A stretch of DNA of 64,000 nt from NCBI GenBank assembly GCA_029706075.1, contig JAINUG010000173.1, forward strand, positions 1,860,001 through 1,924,000, given 5' to 3'. The DNA comes from Aldrovandia affinis (lineage: Eukaryota; Chordata; Actinopteri; Notacanthiformes; Halosauridae). Each line of letters opens with the position of its first letter. Within the stretch, counting starts at the first letter, position 1. The notes below the pieces were generated by a model. It searched no databases. It had not been told where the DNA came from and saw nothing but the letters and a program-made list of their open reading frames with translations. Positions 32,835-42,602 of this stretch are shown one piece after another. Made by a program: the position numbers and the translations under genes.

Positions 32835-35447
32835 TTTACATTTTACATTTTAAGCATTTAGCAGACACTCTTATCCAGAGCAACTTACAAGATGTGCATT
32901 AATACATGGTAGGAACAATCATAGTTAGCGCATGAGATCAGTGCAGGAATACAGCAATAGACATCATTGCAGGCATCTGCGTACCATACCTGTAACACCG
33001 GGAAGGAAAAGGTTAGTGAAATTTGTTTATTTTTTTAATTTTTTTTGGAGTATAGTGTTGAACAAGTAAACAGTGGTGAAGACAATTTAGCTAGATGGAC
33101 AGAGTTCAGTGGTAGTGGAGTCTGAAGAGGTGGGTTTTGAGTCTCTTGCGGAGGTCCTGACCGATTGCGGAAGGTCGTTCCACCAGCGAGGGATCAGGAC
33201 ACAGAAGAGGGGAGACCGCGAGGAGCGGCTGCCAGGCGCCCGGAGGGAAGGGACAGTCAGTTTACCAGAGGAGGCGGAGCGGAGGGGTCTGGGAGGTGTG
33301 TAGGGAGTGATGAGTGACTGGAGGTATGGGGGAGCAGTACCTCTGGCCACTTGAAAAGCAAGCACCAGTGACTTGAATCTGATGCATGCTGCGATTGGGA
33401 GCCAGTGCAGAGAGGAGAGTAGAGGGGTGACGTGGGTGAACTTCGGCTGGTTGAACACCAGACGAGCGGCAGCGTTCTGGACTAGTTGCAGTGGCTTGAT
33501 GGCACAGGCCGGAAGGCCTGCCAGCAAGGAATTGCAGTAGTCCAGACGTGAGATCACCAGGGCCTGGACCAGGAGTTGAGTGGCCTCTTGGGTGAGGAAC
33601 GGTCAGATCCTCCGGATGTTGTGGAGGGAGAAACGGCAGGTCCGAGTGATCGCTGCAATATGGCTCGAGAAGCACAGCTGGTTGTCCAGGGTTACCCCAA
33701 GACTCCTGGTCGACTGGGACGGAGACACTATGGAGCCTTCCACGGTGATTGACGCATCAATCATCGGGGATCCCTTTGCTGGGAGGAAGAGCAGCTCTGT
33801 CTTCCCCAGGTTCAGCTTCAGGCAGTGGGTGGACATCCAATGCGGAGATGTCAGCCAGGCATGCAGAGATCCGTGCCGGGACCTGGGTATCAGATGGAGA
33901 GAAGGAGAGAAACAGTTGAGTGTCATCAGCATAACAGTGATAGGAAAAACCATGAGCAGAAATAACAGAGCCAAGTGACTTGGTGTACAGAGAAAATAGG
34001 ATGGGGCCCAGCACCGAGCCCTGCGGTACTCCAGTAGAGAGGGTGTGGGGAGAGGAGAGGGATCCTCTCCAGGCCACCTGATAGGACCGGTCAGCCAGGT
34101 AGGACTCGAACCATGTCAACGCAGATCCAGAGATTCCCATCTCGACGAGAGATGAGAGCAGGATCCGGTGGTCCACGGTGTCGAATGTCACCGACAGGTC
34201 GAGGAGGAGGAGGGCGGATCTAAGGGATTGGGACTTAGCCCCATGAAGAGCTTCAGTGACAGCAAGGAGAGCAGTCTCTGTGGAGTGGCCTGCTGTGAAC
34301 CCAGATTGGTTGGGATCAAGCAGGTCGTTCTGTAAGAGATGAGCAGACAGTTGATTATAGACAGCCCGCTCTAACGTTTTGGAAAGGAATGGGGCGAGAG
34401 AGACAGGTCGGTAGTTTGAAATAACAGCAGGATTCAGAGAGGGTTTTTTGAGGAGGGGGACAACATGAGCACATTTGAGGGAAGAGGGGACAGAGCCAGA
34501 GGAAAGAGAGGAGTTAATGACATTGGAGACAAAGGGGAGGATGTCCATAGCAATGGACTGGAAGAGGGGGGAAGGAATGGGATCAAGAGGGCAGGTGGTG
34601 GGACGGTGGGAGAGGACAAGTTGAAGGATGTCTGAGTCAGGGAGGGGCAAGAAGGAGGACAGAGGGGTGAGAGGTTTAGGTAGCGAGATGGGTGAGGGAG
34701 AGGTTGGGGCCAAGGAGTTGCGAATGACATCAACCTTCTCGTGAAAGAAGGATGCGAAGTCATCCGTGGTTAGAGAGGAGGGGGGTGGGGGAGGAGGAGG
34801 GGTGAGGAGAGAGGAAAACGTAGAGTAGAGTTTACAAGGATTAGAAACTGAAGATTGAATTTTGGAAAGGAAAAATGCAGACTTAGCAGAGGAGAGGTTA
34901 GAGGAGAAGGAAGCCAGGAGTGTGTGGAAATTAGTCAGGGCTACAGGGGATTTGGATTTTCTCCATTTCCTTTCTGCCGCTCGCCGTTTCAGTCTGTTAG
35001 CCCGAATGGAGTCGGTTAGCCAGGGGGCCGGGGGTCGGAGGCGTGCAGGTTTAGTGGATAGAGGACAGTGTGAGTCAAAGGAGGAAGAGAGAGAGGAAAG
35101 TAGGGTGGACGATGCTTCCTCAGCAGGTAGCTGAGAGAAGGCATCAGTAGGGGGAAGGGAAGATAGAACAGTAGCCGACAGGGCAGCGGGGGAGAGAGAG
35201 CGGAGGTTGCGAAGGACAGTGGGAGCAGGTGAGGATGGTTTAGGCACAGAGGGGAGGGGGAGAGAGAAAGAGAAAGACAGAAAGCAATGGTCAGACACAT
35301 GTAGGGGAGATACCGTAATGTTGGGTAATGCGCAGTTCCTAGTGAAAGTGTTTCCCTCGTCGCTTTCCATCAATGCTCTCAAACACTCCAACGCAGAAAA
35401 TCTTGCCCTCTTGAATAAAATGTGCTTCAAATTGTCGGGATATTTTA
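32830..35447 (-). mobile_element. LINE (tail family), longest copy
   Basis: On the minus strand it runs from the last endonuclease motif (VSDHCFLSFSF near 35290) through RT to the 3' tail at about 32836-32906. It is 5'-truncated within the endonuclease and is inserted in piggyBac transposase coding. It is the reference copy for fragments at 23786, 29101, 39222, 50769 and 60857. Confidence 0.9.
33087..35430 (-). pseudogene. LINE reverse transcriptase, fused to piggyBac N-terminus
   Basis: The long open frame (35430-33757, 557 codons) begins with about 25 codons that look like the piggyBac transposase N-terminus (RARFSALECLRALMESDEG), then continues in frame into the LINE. It opens with TTG, the first ATG being about 20 codons in. 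LINE motifs: VSDHCFLSFSF (end of endonuclease), NYRPVSLAPFLSKTLERAVY, LLLLDLSVTFDTVDHRILL, TGVPQGSVLGPILFSLY and the catalytic YADDTQLF with both aspartates. A frameshift near 33760-33970 separates the RT from its C-terminal region (33974-33603 and 33557-33087, with VISRLDYCNSLLAGLP). Confidence 0.85.
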
Positions 35448-36100
35448 TGTGTTGTTTACGCCGGCATTTTCACACATGGCCCGACGCCCCTCCCCACGCC
35501 CCTCCTCGAAACTAGCACCTAGTTACCATGTCAATAGAAGGGGGATGGTACTTCCAGGTGAAAAAGAGAGTGAAAGGCAAGGTTTACTTTTGGTCTAATT
35601 AACCTAATTTCAAAAATCCCATATTATTTGCCAGTGCTCAAATCGGAAAGTCGCGATTCTAAGGTTTCTGTCAATGTTTTTGTCGCGTGTGTATGATAAA
35701 ATATCGCGAAGTTAGAAATAGTAATATACTTGTATTGCTGCTGGGATCGTCGACGATCCCGTCGAACTCAGGGAGTTAAAGTCACCTAATATCAATACTT
35801 TGTCAAAACTTACAGCTAAATTAGAGACAAAGTCAGCAAAGTAATGACCAATGCCAGACTATGAGTTGGGAGGCCTATAAACTGTTGCAAGGGCAATAGG
35901 CTGAGAAGTGGAGGGGGCAATCCTTGTCAGCGTATGGCTGCACAATGTTCATAACTAGCACATCAAATGAGTTAAACTTATATCTAGGTTTTGGGGTGGA
36001 GTGGCAAAGGAATGATAAATCACAGCAACACCACCTTCACGTCCACAGAGATGTGTATTTTGACTATATAAGTAGGAGGGGAGGACTCATTTAAAGCACC

Positions 36101-37309
36101 CATCTGCTTTAAGCCAAGTTTCAATGAGACTTAATATATCCTTATATCAGTTATTAGTTCATTCACAAGAGCTGGCTTAAAATGTATAGATCTTATATTT
36201 TTAATAACCCCAATTTCAAAGTTGAATTGTTGCAGGTAGTAGTGGCAATACATCATATTTTAATGTTGTTGGGAATCTTCTCTTGTGGAACCAAGTTGGG
36301 ACCGGCAAAGTAACATGCTGGTGACCACTTTCCAATTGAAAAGGTTTTATTACAAAGGGGAGATTCATGAAGGCGCTGTGACAGCGTGTACCCAACAAAT
36401 CTCAACTCAGTAGCTGTAAGTGATAGTGGAGTGGCTTAGTGAAATTACCATTACGGAGCGGATAAAAGCATAAAATTTGGCATGAGGCTTCCTTAGGACC
36501 CACTGAAGGATTTTAGAATAGGAGCCCACCAAAAAATGTTAAGATCTCCATACAGAGCACAATATTCTCTTGATCGCTACTGGTTAATATGGTGAAAAGA
36601 AATTCCCTATACCCAAAACATTTAACTAATAGATATCACCATGAAACTTCTCCAGTTGATTACTGATATTAAGACAATTATTTTTTGTATTACAAGTTTT
36701 CTGAAATGTTATGTTTAAATATGCAAATGAGGCATTATCTAATTAGATATGCGCTAGATAATATATGCGCTCCCTTGGTAGGGAGACACCTTGGGAGGAA
36801 CCAGACTAAAAGGGGGGGAGCCCATCCTCTTCTGGCTGGCACAGGGTGTGTCCAAGGGTGTGTTTAAGTACCCTTGTCCAAGGTGTCACAGTTGCCAAGC
36901 GTGCACATCCCCGGCAGGGAATACACATCACCCAGACGTCCCAGAGGCACCCATTTGGTACACTTCTTTTACATATATCCTTACAGTTAAACATTGAATT
37001 GATGTGACCATTTGTCCCTAACAATGTGAGGGCTGCTGTGGAGAGTGTGTAAATGTGTACTACGAATGAAGATATTTAATCAGAATAAAACAATCAATGA
37101 GGGTTATACTCATTTTAAATGTCATAACTCAAACCTATCATTCCCCCATTTTGTGTTGGTGGTGGGCTAGCATCCCAACCACCATTATTCAGATTCTAGT
37201 CATTCTGCCATTTGCAATCTCGATTATTAGATTCTATAGTTGTTGAAATGGCGTTTGCTGTTCACCCACTCCTGCAATATCAAAGAATAAATCCCTACGT
37301 TTCCTAATT
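36101..37309. other. Unassigned DNA
   Basis: No recognised coding motif or repeat copy. The proximal part may still be host LINE (5' of the endonuclease on the minus strand), and the distal part may belong to the retrovirus relic of the next region, but neither is shown by motifs. Confidence 0.4.
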
Positions 37310-37317
37310 ACATCACC

Positions 37318-38662
37318 CAGTGGCGGATCCTGGCATAGGCGACATAGGCAGTCGCCTAGGGTGGCAGACCGGCAAAGGGTGCACGCACACAGCTCTCCAT
37401 ATACAGACACAGACGCACGCTCACTTCAGTCTCGCTCATCTGCGCTACATCGCTACGCTAGCATCGGGCAGGCATGATGTGACTTTTTCATCCCACTGCT
37501 TCTGCTGTCTGTCAGCCTATGAAGTCTCCTAGTCCTCACCTGCTAGAAGCCTGAAGTGGGGGAGGGGTGCAACCAAATGCGCCCCTGCTCACGTAACACA
37601 CACAAGCAAATGGAAATAATATCTCAATAGCTACTGATAGACAGCTGCAATTTTGCCTGGTTTAAAATATAATGATAAATGAAAACGAGTCTGTACACGA
37701 CCAAGGTGAAATGGTTTAGTCTCTCGACCCTGCATTGATGGGTAATCATTTAGTCACACAAACAATCGTGTCACACACACATTGAGGTACGTTGCCAAAA
37801 TAAAAAGATCAAAGCCTTTTTGAAAAAAGAGAAAAGAAGAAGAGGAGAAACGGGCCAAAGATAAAGTTATGTGTTATGTCATCTCATCATGAACATTATG
37901 TTACATTTTGAAGTAGTCTAATAAATAATCATGTTAGCTAGGTATTGCATCAATTGCTATACTAAATTTAATGCTATCTAGTAGCTCAAGCATTTAGCTA
38001 ACATTACACTGGTTATAATGACGCTGAACTTTCTCTAAAAAATGCCTTTCTCGACTGTCATCATTAACATTTTCTGTGATGTTTTTGGGGTAACAATAGC
38101 ACTATACTGTATCACTATGAGCTTACTACTAGCTAGTTAACATACATATAGTCCAGCTAAAGTAGCAGCAAAACATCAGAAGCTATCTGAAGTCTGGTTT
38201 GTGCATAATGAACTTACAGCCAAATTCAGCCAGACTCAGCCAGTATTGAAAAGGTACAACTCCGCTTGGTGTTCAATTTAGTTTTATTTGTGTGGAACTT
38301 CCATTTTTAAATTAGTGTGCAATATGTTTCAGTGTTCTTGTTTATTGTCGTGGACAGCACCTCCTTATTTTTGTTCCTTTTAAAAGTATGCTATTTTTAT
38401 TTATCTATTCATTTTTATTTATTGTTCAATTTAAATTTGTTATCTGTATATATCTTGCATTTTTACAATTGAATATTTGTGTGCAATATTTTTCAGTATT
38501 TCTTTGTCTAATAGTATATTTTCTTCAAATAAAAGGGGTGCCTGTTGTGGCTTGTTACAACATAGGTACTTGTTTTGCGTGGCCTCTATGGGGTTTGAGG
38601 GCGGGGTGGGGTACCTATGGGGGATCTCGCCTAGGGCACCAAGTGAGCCAGGACTGCCACTG
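37318..38662. mobile_element. Non-autonomous hAT element (1345 bp)
   Basis: Ends are CAGTGGCGGATCCTGGC and its inverted counterpart GCCAGGACTGCCACTG; the adjoining GCCTAGGG-type sequence is also inverted. The 8-bp direct repeat ACATCACC lies outside both ends (37310-37317 and 38663-38670), the size expected for hAT. There is no transposase coding, so it would depend on an element elsewhere. Confidence 0.92.
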
Positions 38663-38761
38663 ACATCACCTCTATAATTAAATGCGAGTGTCTGATTGAT
38701 ACACCTACTAGAGCAAGCAGAGGTTCTCCTTCAGAGGACAGTCTAAACTTAGGTCCACAAT

Positions 38762-38789
38762 ACAATTTAGGGCATGTGCCCTAAATTGT
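38762..38789. repeat. Perfect short hairpin
   Basis: The arms ACAATTTAGGGCA and TGCCCTAAATTGT are separated by TG only, giving a perfect 13-bp inverted repeat. It lies in the retrovirus-like host sequence between the hAT element and the TTAA MITE. Function unknown. Confidence 0.8.
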
Positions 38790-38885
38790 TTTTTTCGTAA
38801 GGTGTTCCATTTTCAAACACATCCGAGATTGATGCTTGCCTGGGCTGGGACTGAGTCTGGGATGTGATTTTGGTAAATGAGTTAA

Positions 38886-39635
38886 GGCCTCTACATGCTT
38901 CTGCGTAACTTGTGCAACATCATCTCAGTTTGCGCAATGCAACAATGTCGTAAGCACTCTGCAATTTATACTTCTGTGCAACCTATGCAATATGGTGCCC
39001 TTACACTTCTGTACACTAGAAGGCGTCAATGTATTGAACAAGGTTGGTACAGTTTTCATGGAACCAGCTTCCTGAAGCTGGTTCATTTTATACCGTGTCG
39101 AACAAATGATGTTAGCTATCTATATCATTAGCTACTGTTAGCAAGCTTTATTTGGCCATGATACCAGGTTGCTAGCTAGATAGATATCAATAGTTTTGCT
39201 TAGCTAACGTTAACATAGATATATACAGGCATGGTATGCAGCTGCCAACAACAATGCCTATCGCTGTATTACTGCACTGATCTCTTGTGCGAACTATGAT
39301 TGTTCTTACCATGTATTAATGCACATCTTGTAAGTTGCTCTGAATAAGAGCATTTGCTAAATGCTTAAAATGTAAAATGTCAAAAAATGATGTACTAGCT
39401 CGATGAACTATGACTATGACAGGTCCGCCTCCATTCGCTAACCAACCAATCAATGCTGTGCAACATCTAGGCGACATGTTACGCTTCGGTCGCGAGTTAG
39501 ATTTTTGTACTAGGTACGCGACATCCCCTGCAACACCCTCCGCAACATCAATGCAACCTCTGCGACGTGTTGCAGAGGATGTCGTGCTGCAGTCGAGTTG
39601 CAGTCACGTTGCAGTCGCTCAAGCATGTAGAGGCC
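38886..39635. mobile_element. MITE with TTAA target duplication
   Basis: Starts GGCCTCTACATGCTTCTGCG and ends with the inverted CTCAAGCATGTAGAGGCC; TTAA flanks both sides (38882-38885 and 39636-39639). The host reading frame around it rejoins across a single TTAA. Its 750 bp have no transposase. A LINE tail fragment (39222-39382) lies inside. The TTAA target fits piggyBac or Kolobok superfamilies; the ends differ from the piggyBac family elsewhere in the window. Confidence 0.85.
39222..39382 (+). mobile_element. LINE 3' tail (tail family), copy 3
   Basis: Plus-strand copy of the last 160 bp of the LINE, from GGCATGGTATGCAGCTGCC to CATCTTGTAAGTTGCTCTG and GCTAAATGCTTAAAATG. It is severely 5'-truncated and inserted in the TTAA MITE, so it is younger than the MITE. 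Confidence 0.88.
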
Positions 39636-40187
39636 TTAAGCGAGCTAATTCTTCCTTTGTCATGTCCTCTATCTGGGTATTCTTATCTGAGGAATCCTTT
39701 ATTTTCTTTGGTTCAGGGCAATCCCTAGCCCAATGTCCTATTTTATGACAACTTATACAATGGCTTTCCATTTCCCCTCCCTTCATGTAACATTTTGCTC
39801 TGCTATGCCCAGACTTTTTGCAATTAGCGCGGATTGGTTGCGCTGGCAACATTGGGCCGTATTTATGTCCTTCCTTAGCCTGTGATCTCAGTCCCTCTCT
39901 GCCTTCCTCTTTGCTCTTAGCGGCAAGTCATTTGGTTAAATGGGCAGCCCATGCCAATAGCTTCAACATATCTCTCAAAAGGCACATTCTGACCTTCTTC
40001 CCTAGCAGAGAACACAGCAAACAAGTTAGATCCCGTACCTAGGGCTTGCATTACAGCTCTTTTAAATATTTCTACAGTATCACCCATCGCTTGGGTAGAC
40101 TCAAACCTCGATGTAGCCTATTGTCAGGCAGTTGACAATATTACTCCAGTATATATGCATTTAGATGTGTTATAACTATAGTTATAC
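39619..40187 (-). pseudogene. Endogenous retrovirus gag relic: capsid end and nucleocapsid
   Basis: Minus-strand coding near 40110-39900 resembles the C-terminal capsid region of retroviral Gag. It is followed by a nucleocapsid with two CCHC-type knuckles at 39850-39700: CKKSGHSRAKCY (first cysteine changed context) and CISCHKIGHWARDC. Frames are broken several times. Further pieces of what appears to be the same gag lie at 44017-44465 and 47767-48114, separated by later insertions. This is an old inherited copy with no intact reading frame. Confidence 0.7.
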
Positions 40188-40200
40188 ATATTCTCATGTT

Positions 40201-40559
40201 GAGCGGCACGGTGGTGCAGTGGATAGCACTGTCGCCTCACAGCAAGAAGGTCTCGGGTTCGAATCCAGGCCGGGGGCCTTTCTGTGCGGAGTTTGCATGT
40301 TCTCCCGTGTCGCGTGGGTTTCCTCCGGGTACTCCGGTTTCTTCCCACAGTCCAAAGACATGCACGTTAGGCTAATTGGAGAGTCTAAATTGCCCATAGG
40401 TATGAGTGTGTGAGTGAATGGTGTGTGTGCCCTGCGATGGATTGGCGACCTGTCCAGGGTGTATTCCTGCCTCTCGCCCAGAACGCATGCTGGGATAGGC
40501 TCCAGCCCCCCGCGACCCTGACCAGGAATAAGCGGCTTAGATAATGGATGGATGGATGG
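40201..40559 (+). mobile_element. tRNA-derived SINE with V-SINE-like core and TGGA tail
   Basis: Complete copy with a 13-bp target duplication, ATATTCTCATGTT (40188-40200 and 40560-40572). The head has a box A-like GTGGTGCAGTGGATAGCAC and box B GGTTCGAATCC. The body contains GTTTGCATGTTCTCCCGTG and TTCTTCCCACAGTCCAAAGA, the strongly conserved segment I associate with V-SINEs. It ends in ATGGATGGATGG units. It interrupts the retroviral gag relic. A partial copy is at 1-91. Confidence 0.9.
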
Positions 40560-40572
40560 ATATTCTCATGTT

Positions 40573-41087
40573 AGATATATACATGGGAACGTGATATATT
40601 TTCCCTCCGGACGGTGACGGTAATTTATCTTGTGGGATTCGTTACCCTTCTGGTGATTCAAATCGGGCGCGCGGTGACTCAGCTGACTGACGGGGATCTT
40701 TTCTGTCCTATCTCTTTCCTGCTTTCCTCATTCAGTGGACCATAAGTAACCAGAGTATCTTCATATTTGTATAATGGTTCATGACCGAATCAAGCAGACC
40801 TCATGTAATGGTATTTTGTTATCATATCCACTGTTCAAAAGAGTAAAATCAGGCATGATTAAATACCTTATTTCTGTTGAATAAACATTCCATTGATTGA
40901 TAAAATAATTGTGTATGGTTTCTCTCTCTTATACTATTGAAATAGTGATCAACAGATACCCCAAGTCCTCGGGATATACTGAAGTCGAAGGGTGTTTTTA
41001 GTTCTTTGAGTAGAAACACCATATTTAAGAAGGTTGGGAAGTAATGACAATTATTCTATAATTATTCCTAGGTCTAAGTATTCAGAG
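40573..41087 (-). other. Retrovirus-flanking sequence, unassigned
   Basis: This stretch lies between the SINE and element C, inside the retroviral gag relic if the relic is collinear. No gag motif is recognisable in it on either strand, so it may be a further old insertion or rapidly diverged coding. Confidence 0.35.
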
Positions 41088-41807
41088 TGTCACGTCTCGT
41101 GTTCATGTTCCCCGTAATTAGGTGTTTGTAGTTTATTCCATGTTCTCCTGGTTGTCCGTTCCGTGTTTTTACTTTCGCTTACCTGTTTCCAGTCTCGTCA
41201 TTGTATTATCGTTTTCACCTGTTCCTCATGTGTCTGCATTCGTGTTAATTCCTGATTGTTTCTCGTTATGTCTGATGTAGTTAAGCTGTTCGTTTCCCAT
41301 GTTCATAACCAGATTGTCTCGTCATTGTATTATTGTTTTCATTTATTCCTCATGTGTCTGATTGCAGTCTGCTGCATTCGTGTTAATTCCTGATTGTTTC
41401 TCGTTATGTCTAAATGTATATAAATTGTGCGTTTTCCCATGTTCGTGCCAGATTGTCTTGTGCTTTGCTTATGCCTACACAACTTTCCAGCGTTTTCTTT
41501 GTTTACCCGTGTTCTGTTTCCTCGTGCTTCCGTGTTTATTCCTGTCTCAGTCTCGTTCCCGATCCACCTGTTCGTGCTCCTCGTGGTTCCTGCCCTACTC
41601 CTCTCTGTGTTCCCCGGACTGATTCCCTGTTATCGACCTCCGCCTGCCCATTGACCACGTCTTGCCTGCCTCTGACACACCTGAAGCCTGGAACGAACTT
41701 TGCCTGTCCCCGACCACTCTTTGGATTCCTTTATTGACCTGATTGCATAAAAAGAACATTATTGCATTCCTGGGTCCGCGCCTGGTTTTCCGACACTGTT
41801 CCTGACA
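41088..41807 (+). repeat. 5' LTR of element C with internal duplication
   Basis: 720 bp from TGTCACGTCTC to TGTTCCTGACA. The U3 part contains a tandem duplication of about 130-140 bp: TCGTCATTGTATTATCGTTT around 41195 and TCGTCATTGTATTATTGTTT around 41319, each followed by the same block to the GTTTTCCCATGTTC region. The second unit carries the intact TATA box (TATATAA, 41417-41423). GCCAGATTGT at 41447-41456, 30 nt after the TATA box, is the likely transcript start region. Confidence 0.92.
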
Positions 41808-41823
41808 GAACAATCTGGCCACG
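41808..41823 (+). promoter_or_regulatory. Self-complementary primer binding site of element C
   Basis: The 16-nt leader between LTR and gag ATG contains ACAATCTGGC (41810-41819), an exact complement of GCCAGATTGT at 41447-41456 near the predicted transcript start; against the family LTR sequence in element B the match extends to 13 of 14 positions. Tf1 and the vertebrate sushi group are known to prime reverse transcription from their own mRNA 5' end in this way. The leader does not start with TGG, as an ordinary tRNA-primed site would. Confidence 0.75.
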
Positions 41824-42602
41824 ATGGAACCAGCGGACCGACCCGACCCTGCCGACGCTGCCCGTCACCACGGGATTATCCTGGGACAACACGAGGCGGA
41901 GCTGCGGACATTGCAGCAGACCTGCAGCAAGCTCTGGCGGAGCAGTTTTCAGCCATGGCCCAAGTCACCCAGGATTTGGCAGTGACTGCCCGTGCTGCAC
42001 AGACTGTAGCAATCCAATTACAGATGCAAGCCGGTTATCAGAGGAGGTCCGAACCACAATCCGGACACCCTACTCTCGCAACCTTCTCTTCCTTTGCGGA
42101 GGAGATGAAAAAGGTTTTCGACCGAACCTCGGTCGGACGGGCGGCTGCCCGCCAACTGCTTCGTCTGCGCCAGGGAGACCAATCCGTCTCAGACTACTCC
42201 ATCGAGTTCCGGACCCTGGCTACCTCAGCAGGATGGAATTCCGAGGCCACCTACGACGCTTTCATGCACAGCCTCTCCGAGAGGATACTGGACGAACTGA
42301 CTGTGTGCAACCTACCTCCGGACCTGGACAGACTCGTGGACCTAGCCATCCGCATCGACACTCGTCTACTGGAGAGAGGAAGGAGGCATCGCAAATCCCC
42401 TGCTTCCCCCTGCTTCCAGTCTGCGATGCGATCCAACTCCCCTGCTCAACCCACTGCGATCACAGAGCCCATGCAATTGAATCGGACCCATCTATCCGAG
42501 TCCGAACGCCAGCGCCACCGGGAGGGGGGACTTTGCCTTTACTGCGGAGGCAGAGGACATTTCCGGTCTTCGTGCCCGGTAAAAGACAACGCCCATCAGT
42601 GA
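41824..42602 (+). pseudogene. Gag of gypsy element C, frameshifted
   Basis: The ATG at 41824 gives MEPADRPDPADAARHHG and HEAELRTLQQ, parallel to MDPADTDH in element A. A frameshift near 41930 moves coding to the frame open to 42602, which includes SSFAEEMKKVFDRTSVG, SDYSIEFRTLATSAGW and the zinc knuckle CLYCGGRGHFRSSC near 42535-42577. It stops at 42600-42602. Apart from the one frameshift this is the best preserved gag in the window. Confidence 0.9.

Larger units (their letters stand above)
31137..35775 (-). mobile_element. piggyBac transposon, interrupted by a LINE
   Basis: TTAA flanks both ends (31133-31136 and 35776-35779). Ends read CCCTCTGAGGTCC and, inverted, CTCCCTGAGTTCG. The transposase C-terminus is at 32168-31657, and N-terminal acidic coding lies at 32834-32725 and 35430-35350, with a LINE (32830-35447) between these N-terminal pieces. 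The catalytic core is absent. Two 222-bp tandem repeats lie at 32281-32724. The element sits inside a LINE endonuclease domain. Confidence 0.9.
30823..36100 (-). pseudogene. Host LINE endonuclease domain, split by piggyBac
   Basis: Two minus-strand fragments belong together: 36100-35780 and 31132-30823. The first ends with the codons for LGDF, part of the GDFN motif of LINE apurinic-type endonucleases. The second continues with residues ending HYNHTRDLVFSRGFDGGSV and ILSDHF, the last endonuclease motif. The break lies exactly at the duplicated TTAA of the piggyBac at 31137-35775. The family resembles Rex1/CR1-group LINEs, and the RT fragment at 23380-23785 could be from a related copy. Confidence 0.8.

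Noticed and set aside
34434..35300. Proline/serine-rich open frames beside the LINE RT
   Set aside because: Shadow frames of the LINE coding strand.
41808..41823. tRNA-primed binding site
   Set aside because: It does not start with TGG and no tRNA 3' end complement is recognisable; the self-complementary explanation fits better.
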